DNA of 64,000 nt, taken from assembly GCA_007748055.1 (NCBI GenBank), contig CP036279.1:5952001-6016000 (forward strand), read 5' to 3'. The stretch comes from Kolteria novifilia (GTDB lineage: Bacteria > Planctomycetota > Planctomycetia > Kolteriales > Kolteriaceae). A program made the position numbers and the translations under genes. A model generated the notes under the pieces. The model ran no database searches. It was given only the letters and a program-made list of their open reading frames with translations, and was not told the origin of the DNA. This document shows positions 15,817 to 24,802 of this stretch, one piece after another. The stretch's first letter is position 1. Every line of letters begins with the position of its first letter.

Positions 15817-17427
15817 ATGCAGCCAATCGACTGGGTGGTCATTCTCGCGTACTTGGGCTCGATGATCGGACTGAGCGTCTACCTCAGCCGTGGCCAGTCG
15901 AACAATGAAGACTACTACGTCGGTGGCCGCAACCTGCCCTGGCTGGCGATCGGCATCTCGACGATGGCGACACAAACCTCGAGCAACAGTTTCGTCGGTA
16001 TTCCCTCCTGGGTGGCGCTCAAGCAGGGTGGTGGTTGGAACTGGCTTCAGTATGAACTGGCGGTGCCGCTTGCGATCGCACTGGTGGCTCTGCTGCTACT
16101 GCCCTTCTTTCGCAAGCTGGAACTGGTCAGCGTCTACGAGTACCTCGAGTTTCGCTTCGACGCGCTGACGCGGCGGGCGCTCAGTGCCCTCTTTCTGCTG
16201 AGCCGTTCGCTGGGGACGGGGGCGGGGCTCTACGGAGCGTCGATCGTGCTGTCGGTCTGCCTCGACCTCGACATGGAGCAGACCATCATCCTGCTCGGGG
16301 TGGCGATCCTCATCTACGACACGATCGGCGGCATCGCGGCAGTCGTTTGGTCCGACGTCATCCAAATGGTGATCCTGATCGCGGGGCTGGGTATCTGTGT
16401 CGGCTACGCGGTGGTGGAAGTGGGCGGTTGGAGCGAACTTTTCACACACTTTCCGACGGAACGGACCGCGATCATCGATCCTCACCACGGCTTCGGGGAC
16501 GGATCCTCGACCGCGTTCTGGGGATTCCTCTTCGGCGGGCTGGTGCTCTACGTCTCCTACTACGGCGTCGATCAGAGCCAAGTCCAGCGAGCCCTGTCGA
16601 CGAAGAACCCCGACGAGACGCGACTGTCGCTGGTGATGAACGGCTTTTTGCGACTTCCGTTGACGTGCCTCTACCTGCTGCTGGGGATGGCCCTTTGGGG
16701 AGCCTACACCCACAATCTCGAACTGCAGGAGCTGATCAATCAAGCGATCGCCGAGCGCGGCGACCCGAACTTCTTCGTGCCGGTCTACGTGATGGAGCAG
16801 ATTCCGCCGGGACTGCGATCGGTCATTTTCGCGGCGATTCTCGCGGCGGCGATGAGTAGTCTCGACTCGTCGATCAACTCGATCTCGGCGGTGACGATGC
16901 GCGATTTCATCGAGCAATGGGTCAAGCTCGACGATCGCAAGACGCTCTTTCTCAGCAAGGTCGTCACGGTGATCTGGGGGGTGATCATCACCCTGATGGC
17001 ACTCTGGATTAGCCAGATGGATGGGCGCGACACGCTGGTGGAGATCGTCAACAAGATCGGCTCGGTCTTCTACGGACCGCTGCTGGCGGCGTTTCTGCTG
17101 GGGGTTCTTTCTAGACGAGTTACCGGCCCGGCGGTCCTAATCGGCGTCGGCGCGGGGTTGGGGCTGAACGTCTTCTTGTGGCTCGCACTGGAACACCAAA
17201 TCTTCTGGATGTGGTGGAACGTGACCGGGTGCGCGCTCTCGGTGGGAGCCGCGTACGCCGTGGCCCCCTTCTGCGGAAGGGCCAGCGAGGAGCAAACGGC
17301 CAAGTACACCCTTGCCGGAACGGGGGCGTTGCAAAAGGAACGCCCCTGGCTTCCGGTTTACTTGTCCCTCGTCGGGTATTTCATCGTGGTGATCGTCCTC
17401 TTCGTCGTTTGGACGGCGACCCGTTGA
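15817..17427 (+). CDS. Sodium:solute symporter (SSS family)
   Basis: 536 residues from the ATG at 15817, preceded by AGGAG; an in-frame start at 15766 has no better site. About 13 membrane helices. The N-terminus (DWVVILAYLGSMIGLSVYLSRG then NNEDYYVGGRNLPWLAIGISTMATQTSS) is the standard SSS opening, and AAAMSSLDSSINSISAVTMRDF is the conserved sodium-site helix region. The transported solute (sugar, amino acid or similar) is not evident from sequence or neighbours. It converges with the cupin gene. Confidence 0.93.
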   Translation: MQPIDWVVILAYLGSMIGLSVYLSRGQSNNEDYYVGGRNLPWLAIGISTMATQTSSNSFVGIPSWVALKQGGGWNWLQYELAVPLAIALVALLLLPFFRKLELVSVYEYLEFRFDALTRRALSALFLLSRSLGTGAGLYGASIVLSVCLDLDMEQTIILLGVAILIYDTIGGIAAVVWSDVIQMVILIAGLGICVGYAVVEVGGWSELFTHFPTERTAIIDPHHGFGDGSSTAFWGFLFGGLVLYVSYYGVDQSQVQRALSTKNPDETRLSLVMNGFLRLPLTCLYLLLGMALWGAYTHNLELQELINQAIAERGDPNFFVPVYVMEQIPPGLRSVIFAAILAAAMSSLDSSINSISAVTMRDFIEQWVKLDDRKTLFLSKVVTVIWGVIITLMALWISQMDGRDTLVEIVNKIGSVFYGPLLAAFLLGVLSRRVTGPAVLIGVGAGLGLNVFLWLALEHQIFWMWWNVTGCALSVGAAYAVAPFCGRASEEQTAKYTLAGTGALQKERPWLPVYLSLVGYFIVVIVLFVVWTATR

Positions 17428-17488
17428 CAGGTTCGCGGCCCACAGGCGCATCCGGCGAGCCGTGGACGAGCACCGCGACCACGCGTTC

Positions 17489-17872
17489 TCAAGCGAGCCC
17501 GTCCTCGTCGTCGAACCATTCGTCCGCGGGATCGAACGGCGGCGAGACGACATTGAGAATCGTCATCTTACCGACCGCGCGATGCCGCACGCCGGGGGGG
17601 ATCATGACGACCATGCCCGCGCGAACCGGGACGCTACGGCCGTCGAGTTCGACCTCGGCGCCGCCGTCGCATTCGAGGAAATAGTAGGTCTCCGTCTGCC
17701 GACGGTGATAGTGAACCCGAGCCTCGTGGTCGATCTCCACCCGGTGGATGGAGACAGGTGCTCCAGGTACGTCGGTCAACGCCCGAGAAGCCCAGCCGCA
17801 GGGACAGCGCACCGGATCGATCTCGGCGAAATCGGCGAAGGCTGGCGCGAGCGCACGCTTGGTTTCCGACAT
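17489..17872 (-). CDS. Small cupin-domain protein
   Basis: 127 residues from the ATG at 17872, preceded by GGGGAGGG. A single cupin barrel: motif 1 HYHRRQTETYYFLECDGGAEVELDG supplies the two His and the Glu of a metal site, and motif 2 PPGVRHRAVG supplies the third His. A cysteine-proline pair precedes the barrel (PVRCPCGW). Probably a metal-binding mononuclear protein, role unknown. The open frame extends upstream to 18040 only as an artefact. Confidence 0.88.
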   Translation of the reverse strand: MSETKRALAPAFADFAEIDPVRCPCGWASRALTDVPGAPVSIHRVEIDHEARVHYHRRQTETYYFLECDGGAEVELDGRSVPVRAGMVVMIPPGVRHRAVGKMTILNVVSPPFDPADEWFDDEDGLA

Positions 17873-17925
17873 GGTGGTGCCCTCCCCTTCGTGACGGCGG
17901 TCACGCGACGCGCTCCGCGACCTCT

Positions 17926-17961
17926 CGAGACAAGCCCGATCGAGACAAGCCCGATCGAGAC
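17926..17961. repeat. 15-bp tandem repeat upstream of the cupin gene
   Basis: CGAGACAAGCCCGAT occurs twice in a row (17926-17940, 17941-17955), and a third partial copy follows. It lies 54 bases upstream of the cupin start, where a promoter or operator could be. Confidence 0.6.
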
Positions 17962-18112
17962 GAAACGACTCGCCGCCGCCTATGCTGACTAGTATATGGG
18001 GTTGGGAACCGCTCGACGACGCGAATCGCCCGCGCGCCATCCGATGTCATCCCTATGTCAGTGAACTCGACCGAGGGCCTCCGGACACCTCGCGACCCAA
18101 AGGATGAAGAGC

Positions 18113-20194
18113 ATGACGGCCACCGGCAACCGACTCGCGCACGAGACGAGCCCCTACCTGTTGCAACACGCCCACAACCCCGTCGATTGGTTCCCCTGGG
18201 GATCAGAGGCCCTGGAGAAGGCCCGCGCCGAGCAGCGTCCGATCTTCCTCTCGATCGGCTACTCCGCGTGCCACTGGTGCCACGTCATGGAGAGAGAAAG
18301 CTTCGAGGATCCCGAAACCGCCAAGGTCATGAACGACCTCTTCGTCAACATCAAGGTCGACCGCGAGGAACGCCCCGACCTCGATCAGATCTACATGAAC
18401 GCGGTGCAGTTGATGACCCGCCACGGCGGCTGGCCAATGTCGGTCTGGCTCACTCCCGACTTGAAGCCCTTCTTCGGCGGCACCTACTTCCCCCCCGAGC
18501 GGCGCCACGGCATGCGCTCCTTTCAGGAGATCCTCCACGCCGTCAACGAGGCCTGGGTCAACCGCCAGAAGGATGTGCTCGAAAGCGCCGACCAGATGGT
18601 CGCTCGGCTCCACGACATCGCCCAACTCAACGCCATCGACGGGGAACTCTCGGTCGACTTGATCGAGAACGCGGCGCGGGAACTGCAGCGCTACTTCGAT
18701 CGCACCTGGGGAGGCATCGGACAAGCCCCGAAGTTCCCGCACTCGGTCGAGTATCGCTTGATGCTGCGGGCGGCCCAACTCACCGGCAACGACGACTTCG
18801 AGCAACTCGCCACCTTCTCGCTCGAACGCATGATCCGCGGGGGCATCTTCGACCAGTTGGGCGGCGGCTTTCATCGCTACTCGACCGACGCGCGCTGGCT
18901 GGTGCCTCACTTCGAGAAAATGCTCTACGACAACGCCCTGATTCCGTTGGCGTGTCTCGAGGCCTACCAAGCGACCGGCCGGAAGATCTTCAAGGAGGCG
19001 ACGATCGCGACCCTCGATTTCGTCCTCCGCGAGATGACCTCGCCGGAAGGGGGCTTTCACAGCACGCTCGACGCCGACTCCGAGGGGGTTGAGGGCAAGT
19101 TCTTCGTCTGGTCGAAAGCGGAGGTCGACGAGGCCCTCGATCCGCGGCGTTCGGAGATCTTTTGTTCCTGCTACGACGTGACGGCCGCGGGGAACTGGGA
19201 GGGGAACAACATCCCACATCTCCCCAGATCCCTTGAGGAATGCGCCAAACTTCACGACCTTCCCGTCGACGAACTCGAGAGTATCTTGGCGGAGTGTCGT
19301 CGGGTCCTCTTCGAGCGTCGAACCGAGCGGATCGCTCCGGGACGCGACGACAAGATCTTGACCGCGTGGAACGGCATGATGATCGATGCCTTCGCGATGG
19401 CCGCCTCGGTCCTCGACCTCCCACGCTACGCTGAAGCGGCCGGCGCCGCGGCGACCTTCGTCCTCGAGCAAATGCGAACGCCCGAGGGGCTGCTCCTGAG
19501 AACGCACAAGGATGGCCAGGCGAAGCTCAACGCCTACCTGGAGGACTACGCCTACGTCGCCAACGGGCTGATCACGCTCTACGAGGCGACGTTCGACGCC
19601 AAGTGGCTCAAGGCGTCGCTCGACCTCGTCGACAAGATGGTCGATCAGTGCTGGGATGACCAGGAGGGCGGTTTCTTCTTCACCGGGAAGGACCACGAAC
19701 GCCTGATCACGCGGGGGAAGGACCCGCAGGATGGTGCGATTCCCTCTGGCAACAGCATGGCGGCGACGGCGCTCGCCCGCCTCGCGAAACTGACCGATCG
19801 CGGCGACTTGGTTGAGAAGCTCGAACGAACGCTGCGGCTCTTTCACGACCAGATGAAGAAGTACCCGATGGCCTCGGCACAGATGCTCGTCGCGCTCGGG
19901 GTTCATCTCGGTCCGACGTATGAAATGGCTCTCGCGGGGAACGGGCTAGAGGAAGAGTCCCAGGAGATCTTGCGTTCGATCCACGGCCGATTTCTTCCCA
20001 ACAAAGTGATTGCCTTTTGGGACCCGACAGGGGAAGGTGGTCAACCATTGGTGAAACTTTTGGAGGGGAAGCAGGCACTCGACGACAAACCGACGCTGTA
20101 CATTTGTCGCGATTTTTCGTGTCAGCAACCGGCGATCGGACATGTCGCCGCCAAGGAGGCCCTCGATGAGTTGACGGCCCCTTCCGCTAGCTAG
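18113..20194 (+). CDS. YyaL/DUF255 thioredoxin-fold plus (alpha/alpha)6-barrel protein
   Basis: 693 residues from the ATG at 18113, with AAGGA 9 bases upstream. The N-terminus [21 protein letters not shown] and the motif [14 protein letters not shown] carry the CxxC of the DUF255 thioredoxin-like domain. The remaining 500 residues form a helical toroid like N-acylglucosamine epimerases ([41 protein letters not shown]). This is the full length of the SPATA20/YyaL family. The true biochemical role of the family is unsettled. It stands alone on the plus strand. Confidence 0.93.
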   Translation: MTATGNRLAHETSPYLLQHAHNPVDWFPWGSEALEKARAEQRPIFLSIGYSACHWCHVMERESFEDPETAKVMNDLFVNIKVDREERPDLDQIYMNAVQLMTRHGGWPMSVWLTPDLKPFFGGTYFPPERRHGMRSFQEILHAVNEAWVNRQKDVLESADQMVARLHDIAQLNAIDGELSVDLIENAARELQRYFDRTWGGIGQAPKFPHSVEYRLMLRAAQLTGNDDFEQLATFSLERMIRGGIFDQLGGGFHRYSTDARWLVPHFEKMLYDNALIPLACLEAYQATGRKIFKEATIATLDFVLREMTSPEGGFHSTLDADSEGVEGKFFVWSKAEVDEALDPRRSEIFCSCYDVTAAGNWEGNNIPHLPRSLEECAKLHDLPVDELESILAECRRVLFERRTERIAPGRDDKILTAWNGMMIDAFAMAASVLDLPRYAEAAGAAATFVLEQMRTPEGLLLRTHKDGQAKLNAYLEDYAYVANGLITLYEATFDAKWLKASLDLVDKMVDQCWDDQEGGFFFTGKDHERLITRGKDPQDGAIPSGNSMAATALARLAKLTDRGDLVEKLERTLRLFHDQMKKYPMASAQMLVALGVHLGPTYEMALAGNGLEEESQEILRSIHGRFLPNKVIAFWDPTGEGGQPLVKLLEGKQALDDKPTLYICRDFSCQQPAIGHVAAKEALDELTAPSAS

Positions 20195-20505
20195 CTTCCC
20201 ATCAAAAAGGACCGCCGCGCTCGTATGAGATGCTGAGCGTCGACGAGCTTTTTGGAATCACGTCACGGTTTCACGAGGCTCCCAATTGAATTGTGGCCGA
20301 TTTGAACGTAGGCTTTGGGAGAGGGAAAGAGCCTCAAAGAGGAGTTTTGCGCCTAGTCTGACGGCGAGAGTGAGCCTGTCGCCGTGGATACGACTGGACC
20401 AGTCCCGCTCCATCGAGTGGCGCGAACATTCCTCTTTTGTTGTGGCTCGACGTGGTTTCGACAAGCCAACCTCCTCCGCCGTGAACAAGCTCTTGGGAGA
20501 ATTCG
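20195..20505. other. Intergenic, 311 bp
   Basis: I see no gene, RNA or repeat here. It should hold the promoter of the FHA-rsmE operon; I could not pick out a convincing -35/-10 pair. A GGGAGA ribosome site precedes the start at 20506. Confidence 0.4.
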
Positions 20506-21192
20506 ATGGCATACGTCTCCTTCCATGTCGTCGATGGCGTGGATAAAGGGCGTAGTTATCTGAACCTTCCTACTCCGGTGACAATCGGCCGGGAGGAGGG
20601 GAACGCTATCCGTCTCAACGATGAGCGGATCAGCCGATACCACGTCAAGGTGCAAGAGGATGACGGTCGCGTGGTGCTGACCGATCTGGACAGCACCAAC
20701 GGAACCTGTGTCAATGGCGAGGTGATCCAGCTTCGGCTCTTGCGAGCCGGGGATCGCGTCAGCGTTGGCCGTTCGGTTCTCATGTTCGGCAATCTCGACG
20801 AGGTCGCCGATCTGCTGCGACAGGAACAGGCCAACGACCAGAAGCGCGAGGCCCCGAACTCCTTTTGGGGATTCAAGACGCTCGCCGGTGGCGGCACGCA
20901 GGGATCGGTCGCGGTCGGTTCGGAAGATATCGAGATCTTCGAACGCGATCCTCCGCCCCTTCCGGAAGAGCTCTCGCCTGCCCAAGCCGCCCAGCTCTCC
21001 GAAGTGCTCGACTATCTGCATCGTTTCCTCGCCACCGCGACACGTCCCGTGACTCTTCCCAAGGAAGGGCACGAAGCGAGGCTTCCACGGTTGAGTTGGC
21101 AACAGATTCAAGCCGCCCAGCTCATTCTCGCGCGCTATTCGCGCAGTGTCGGCCAACCCAATAGCGATACCTCCATCACCACGCTCGAATGA
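20506..21192 (+). CDS. FHA-domain protein
   Basis: 228 residues. The N-terminal forkhead-associated domain (about 1-100) has the canonical GRE, RISRYH and DLDSTNGTCVNG motifs, so it should bind phosphothreonine peptides. The C-terminal half is helical without known motif, with a proline-rich link (RDPPPLPEELS). The stop overlaps the rsmE start by 4 bases, so the two are translated together. No Ser/Thr kinase is encoded in the window. Confidence 0.92.
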   Translation: MAYVSFHVVDGVDKGRSYLNLPTPVTIGREEGNAIRLNDERISRYHVKVQEDDGRVVLTDLDSTNGTCVNGEVIQLRLLRAGDRVSVGRSVLMFGNLDEVADLLRQEQANDQKREAPNSFWGFKTLAGGGTQGSVAVGSEDIEIFERDPPPLPEELSPAQAAQLSEVLDYLHRFLATATRPVTLPKEGHEARLPRLSWQQIQAAQLILARYSRSVGQPNSDTSITTLE

Positions 21193-21893
21193 CCCGTCGG
21201 CTCTTCGCCGGCGATCTCGAACCGACGACCGGCCTGCTCACGCTCGAAGGTGACGAACTACACCACATCCGCAACGTGCTCCGCGCCCGTCCAGGCACGA
21301 TCGTGGAGCTCTTCAACGGGCGGGGTTTGCGCGTCCAAGCCGAAATCGTCGATCTTGGCAGACGTTCGGCCAGTCTCGCCATCCAGGGCGAACCATCACT
21401 TTCCCCAACTCCGTTCCCATGGACGTTGGCGGTGGCTCTTCCCAAAGGAGACCGGGCGAACTGGCTCGTGGAGAAGTGCACCGAACTCGATGTTGGCAGG
21501 CTAGCCCCCTTGGCGACCTCACGAGCGGTGGTAACCGCGACGGCCAACAAGCAGGACCGCCTCAGGCGTGGCGTCATCGAAGCCTGCAAGCAGTGTGGCC
21601 GCGATTGGCTGATGGAGATCGACGAGCCAAGAGCCCTGGGCGACCTCTTTTCGCTCACCGTCGCGGAGTCGAACGCTGGTTGGCTGCTTGATCCGGAAGG
21701 CGTGGAGATCAGCTCGATCGGTGATTCTCGCCCGAGCGTGGTCGCGGTCGGTCCAGAAGGCGGCTGGAGCGATGAGGAATTAGCCGCTGCTGACGAGCAC
21801 GGCTGGAAACGGGTACGAATTGCCCGCCATGTCTTGCGGATCGAGACCGCCGCCCTCGCGGCCGCGTCGTGGATCTCCGCCGGTCAGTTCTGA
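21189..21893 (+). CDS. rsmE: 16S rRNA m3U1498 methyltransferase RsmE
   Basis: 234 residues, the usual size. The SPOUT methyltransferase fold has the N-terminal PUA-like part (ELHHIRNVLRARPG), LAVALPKGDRANWLVEKCTELDV, and the knotted AdoMet site VAVGPEGGWSDEE and RHVLRIETAALAA. The enzyme methylates N3 of a conserved uridine in the decoding region of 16S rRNA. Coupled by a 4-base overlap to the FHA gene. Confidence 0.95.
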   Translation: MTRRLFAGDLEPTTGLLTLEGDELHHIRNVLRARPGTIVELFNGRGLRVQAEIVDLGRRSASLAIQGEPSLSPTPFPWTLAVALPKGDRANWLVEKCTELDVGRLAPLATSRAVVTATANKQDRLRRGVIEACKQCGRDWLMEIDEPRALGDLFSLTVAESNAGWLLDPEGVEISSIGDSRPSVVAVGPEGGWSDEELAAADEHGWKRVRIARHVLRIETAALAAASWISAGQF

Positions 21894-21941
21894 CTGATGA
21901 CTTCGTTGCTCACGCGATTCGTGTTTGCCCTCTTGGGTGCC

Positions 21942-21986
21942 ATGCCCACGCATGCAGAGAGGACTACGCTCGCCGTGGGCATTTTG
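21942..21986. terminator. Hairpin between convergent genes
   Basis: ATGCCCACG (21942-21950) pairs with CGTGGGCAT (21974-21982), followed by TTT. It lies between rsmE and the convergent hydrolase gene and could terminate rsmE, or be another interspersed palindrome. Confidence 0.5.
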
Positions 21987-22055
21987 TGGCTGAGTCACTC
22001 CGATTGACAAGCAAGCGGGGCCGCCCGTAAACCATCAGTGGCTTTGCGACCCAGC

Positions 22056-23138
22056 TTACCGCTGCGAGCCGAAGCCGCCGCCAGCATCCTCTTCCTTCGT
22101 CCGCTGCCTCCACTGAAAGGAGCGCTTGTCGACGAGTCGGTTGTGAAGATAGCCGTGAATAAGCTCGTCGACATTCTCGACGGGCGGACGGAAGAGATCG
22201 GAGCCCGATTTCTTACTCTTGACGAGCATCATGCCCGATTCGGGCCGATCGCGTCCCGAGGCCTTGCCCCCCTTGCCGAGGAACGGAACCCAGAGTTTGC
22301 GGCGGAGCTGATCGGCGGACTTCTTCTCGGAACGATCGTCGTTGGAGACGATGAAGACCGGCAGACGTTCCTCGTCGCGCTTCGATTTGTCGAAGTCGGA
22401 AACCGCCGTCAGGCCGCTGTAATTGAGCGTCGGACTGATCAGGATGAGTGTCGCCAAGTCGCCCCCCGTCTTGACCCAACCTCGCTCGGAGGCGTACTCC
22501 CGGGCGGCGAAATGAGTCGCGAGCGCCGACGCCATCGGTCCGCCGGCGACGACCCCGAGTCGCTGCACGTTAATCCTTCCGGCATTGTTCTGCTCGATGA
22601 GGAATTCCTTGATGGCGTCGATGTCATTGACGAGCATCGCGAGTTCGCGGCCATTGCGGAACTCGGTCTCCTCGTCGATGCGCTCGACGCGATTGTCGCT
22701 CGAGGGGCGACGCATACCGCGAAGGGCGTCGCGTGGGCTGACATACTGATCGGGATTGACCTGTTTGCTGTCTCCGTGGCCACGAAAATCGAAGGTCGCC
22801 ACCGCGAAGCCCTTGTCACAGAGGTAGCGAGCGTAGGGGGCCCAATCGTTCTGGTCCCGGCCCCGCATGTGCAAGAGCATCACGACGGGCGTTTCCTTGT
22901 TGGATTCGTCCGGCTTCCAGAAGCGACCGGTGAGGTAGACGCCGTCGCGCGTCAGAACGTTGATTGGTTCGCTGCCCTTCTGGGCGGCGGAAAGTTCCGC
23001 GGCGCTGAGCTTGGGAGCGGCTTTCTCAGCCGACGATCGTCGTCGCTGCGCTTGAGCCGGCGAGAGCCCCATCCCGAACATCGCGATGGCAAGTCCCGCG
23101 ACTTGCGCGGTTTTGATGACGCGCGTGATCCTCGGCAT
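22056..23138 (-). CDS. Exported alpha/beta-hydrolase-fold protein lacking the usual nucleophile
   Basis: 360 residues with a signal peptide (VAGLAIAMFGMGLSPAQA). The fold is clear: the oxyanion region VVMLLHMRGRDQNDW, ATFDFRGHGDS, and a late acid strand (LPVFIVSNDDRSEK). Where the nucleophile elbow GxSxG is expected, the protein reads LGVVAGGPMASALA, with no serine, cysteine or aspartate at the elbow. It is therefore probably not a serine hydrolase and may bind ligands or act structurally. A C-terminal Gln/Arg-rich tail follows. It converges with rsmE. Confidence 0.8.
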   Translation of the reverse strand: MPRITRVIKTAQVAGLAIAMFGMGLSPAQAQRRRSSAEKAAPKLSAAELSAAQKGSEPINVLTRDGVYLTGRFWKPDESNKETPVVMLLHMRGRDQNDWAPYARYLCDKGFAVATFDFRGHGDSKQVNPDQYVSPRDALRGMRRPSSDNRVERIDEETEFRNGRELAMLVNDIDAIKEFLIEQNNAGRINVQRLGVVAGGPMASALATHFAAREYASERGWVKTGGDLATLILISPTLNYSGLTAVSDFDKSKRDEERLPVFIVSNDDRSEKKSADQLRRKLWVPFLGKGGKASGRDRPESGMMLVKSKKSGSDLFRPPVENVDELIHGYLHNRLVDKRSFQWRQRTKEEDAGGGFGSQR

Positions 23139-23549
23139 GGCATGGTCCCTCGGAAGAAGTCGGAAGCGAAACGAAACGTCAACACACGATTTGGCCCAAC
23201 GGCGACTGCTGGCCGATGGTGCACCGTCCCCTTCCGTGACGCGGTGGTTGCGTCAAAGGAGCGGTACCGGTTGCAACCTGTGTTGAATCCTAAAGTTGCT
23301 TTCCAGACGCGTCAAGCGCGACGTTTCGGAGTCGTCTCGTCTTCGGAAGCTGCTTCAAGACCCACGTCACACATCCCTGGACCGCCCCGATTGCTCCGCT
23401 ACCAAGTCCTATGGGTAGGGGCGGCGAAGCCGTAAGATGTCTCGGGCAACGTCTCCGAACCACAAAAACTTCTCGAGATACCGAAACCATGACCTCATGG
23501 ACAACAATGACCACGTGAGCCAGTCCCAAATCGTGGGCCGAGGCCCACC
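23139..23549. other. Intergenic, 411 bp, with interspersed repeats
   Basis: The first 60 bases are the 5' leader of the hydrolase gene. Around 23393-23448 lies a diverged relative of the 13231 repeat (CGCTACC, GGCGGCGAAGCCG, AAGATGTCTCGG). The right end runs into the tailed palindrome at 23533. Confidence 0.5.
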
Positions 23550-23554
23550 CTACG
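23533..23554 (+). repeat. Tailed palindrome (stem GTGGGCC/GGCCCAC, tail CCTACG)
   Basis: Same layout as 6909-6930 and 50078-50099 but with paired substitutions on both arms (TC/GA changed to CC/GG). Its tail supplies the TAG stop of the pseudouridine synthase gene on the minus strand. Confidence 0.75.
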
Positions 23555-24281
23555 AATGATCGACGGCGACATGATTGAACGCGTCGAGGGCCGACAACGA
23601 GAACTGATTCCAGCATGTTGGCGGAGGGCACGCGAAACTCATTCGCTCATCACGCGTGGGATGATCGAACGCAATCTGGCGAGCATGCAGCGCGATCGAA
23701 TCGCCAAAGGGGCGCCGGCTGCCGTAGAGCCGATCTCCCACGATGGGCATCCCGCGCGACGCGCAAGCGATGCGCAATTGGTGCTTGCGTCCCGTTTCGG
23801 GGAGAAGTTCGAACAGGAGTTCGCGAGGCGTCTCCTCAAGCCGAACCCATCGAGTCCGCGACAACCGCCCCGCCGGCTCATCGCCCTGTTTCGATCGCGT
23901 CTCGACCGAGACACGCCCCTCGGGGCTGACGAGGAGGGAGTCCTCCCAATGTCCTTCGCGATCCTTGGGGACCCGCGATCCCCGGGGACGCTCGACGATG
24001 GCGAGGTAGCGTTTGTCGACGGTCTTTTCGCGAAACTGCCGTGAGAGTCGAGAGGCCGCCTTGCTGGTCAGCGCAAGGACGACCACGCCGCTGACGAGGC
24101 GGTCGAGTCGATGCACGAGACCGATGTAGACGTTGCCGGGTTTCGAGCGGGTGCGTTTGCGGTAGTCCTTGGCGAGATCGAGCAGGCAGGTCTGACCGGA
24201 CGAATCTCCTTGAACGAGTAGTCCGGCCTCTTTGTGAACCACCAGCAGATGGTTGTCCTCGTACAGGACCGGAAGAGTCAT
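23550..24281 (-). CDS. RluA-family pseudouridine synthase
   Basis: 243 residues, single catalytic domain without an N-terminal S4 domain. The catalytic motif reads GLVHRLDRLVSGVVVLALT, containing the nucleophilic Asp of the HRLDR signature. RKHQLRIACASRGMPIVGDRLYG is the second conserved block. It isomerises uridine in rRNA or tRNA; the target cannot be told. The start overlaps the stop of the response regulator by 4 bases. The C-terminus ends exactly where a tailed palindrome begins. Confidence 0.92.
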   Translation of the reverse strand: MTLPVLYEDNHLLVVHKEAGLLVQGDSSGQTCLLDLAKDYRKRTRSKPGNVYIGLVHRLDRLVSGVVVLALTSKAASRLSRQFREKTVDKRYLAIVERPRGSRVPKDREGHWEDSLLVSPEGRVSVETRSKQGDEPAGRLSRTRWVRLEETPRELLFELLPETGRKHQLRIACASRGMPIVGDRLYGSRRPFGDSIALHARQIAFDHPTRDERMSFACPPPTCWNQFSLSALDAFNHVAVDHS

Positions 24282-24667
24282 GTGAGTCGTTCGACTTCCT
24301 CGACGAGCTTCTCCATCGCGAAGGGCTTGCGCAGGTAGGCGTCGACACCGAGCAGCTCGGCATAGGCGCGGTGACGACTTCCCTCGTTGGCGGTGATCAT
24401 GATCATGTGGGGCGGCGTCGGCGACCGCTTGATCTTCTCGACGACCAAAAAGCCGCTCTTCTTGGGCATCATCATGTCGACGATGACCAAGTCGGGGTTC
24501 TCCCGCTCGGCGGCCGCGAGTCCGGAATTGCCGTCGCTGGCGCTGACGATCCGATATCCCTTGGCTTCGAGCACGGTCCGGATCGACGAAACGATCTCGT
24601 AGTCATCATCGATGATGAGGACCTTGCTGCGGCTGTTCTTTTCTCTTCCTTGCTTATCCTGCGGCAT
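24278..24667 (-). CDS. Stand-alone response regulator receiver protein
   Basis: 129 residues from the ATG at 24667. A CheY-like fold with the acidic pocket VLIIDDDYE, phospho-acceptor Asp64 in VIVDMMMPKKSG, the Thr in MIMITAN and the Lys in YLRKPF. No output domain. The frame extends upstream but without family similarity. No histidine kinase is adjacent. Translationally coupled to the pseudouridine synthase, an unusual partner. Confidence 0.93.
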   Translation of the reverse strand: MPQDKQGREKNSRSKVLIIDDDYEIVSSIRTVLEAKGYRIVSASDGNSGLAAAERENPDLVIVDMMMPKKSGFLVVEKIKRSPTPPHMIMITANEGSRHRAYAELLGVDAYLRKPFAMEKLVEEVERLT

Positions 24668-24802
24668 CGCGTATGCGCTCCTGCGTAGCAAAAGGCGGGA
24701 GTTAGACCACATCAACTGGGTGGTGGGAATGACGAGAGTACCCAACCCGATGCTCGAATCAACTCTTTTGCTCGCGTTTCTAGAATTGTACCATGTTCCT
24801 CT

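Noticed and set aside
22038-23435. Plus-strand frame of 465 codons opposite the exported hydrolase
   Set aside because: The minus-strand frame has a signal peptide and an alpha/beta hydrolase fold; the plus frame is its shadow.
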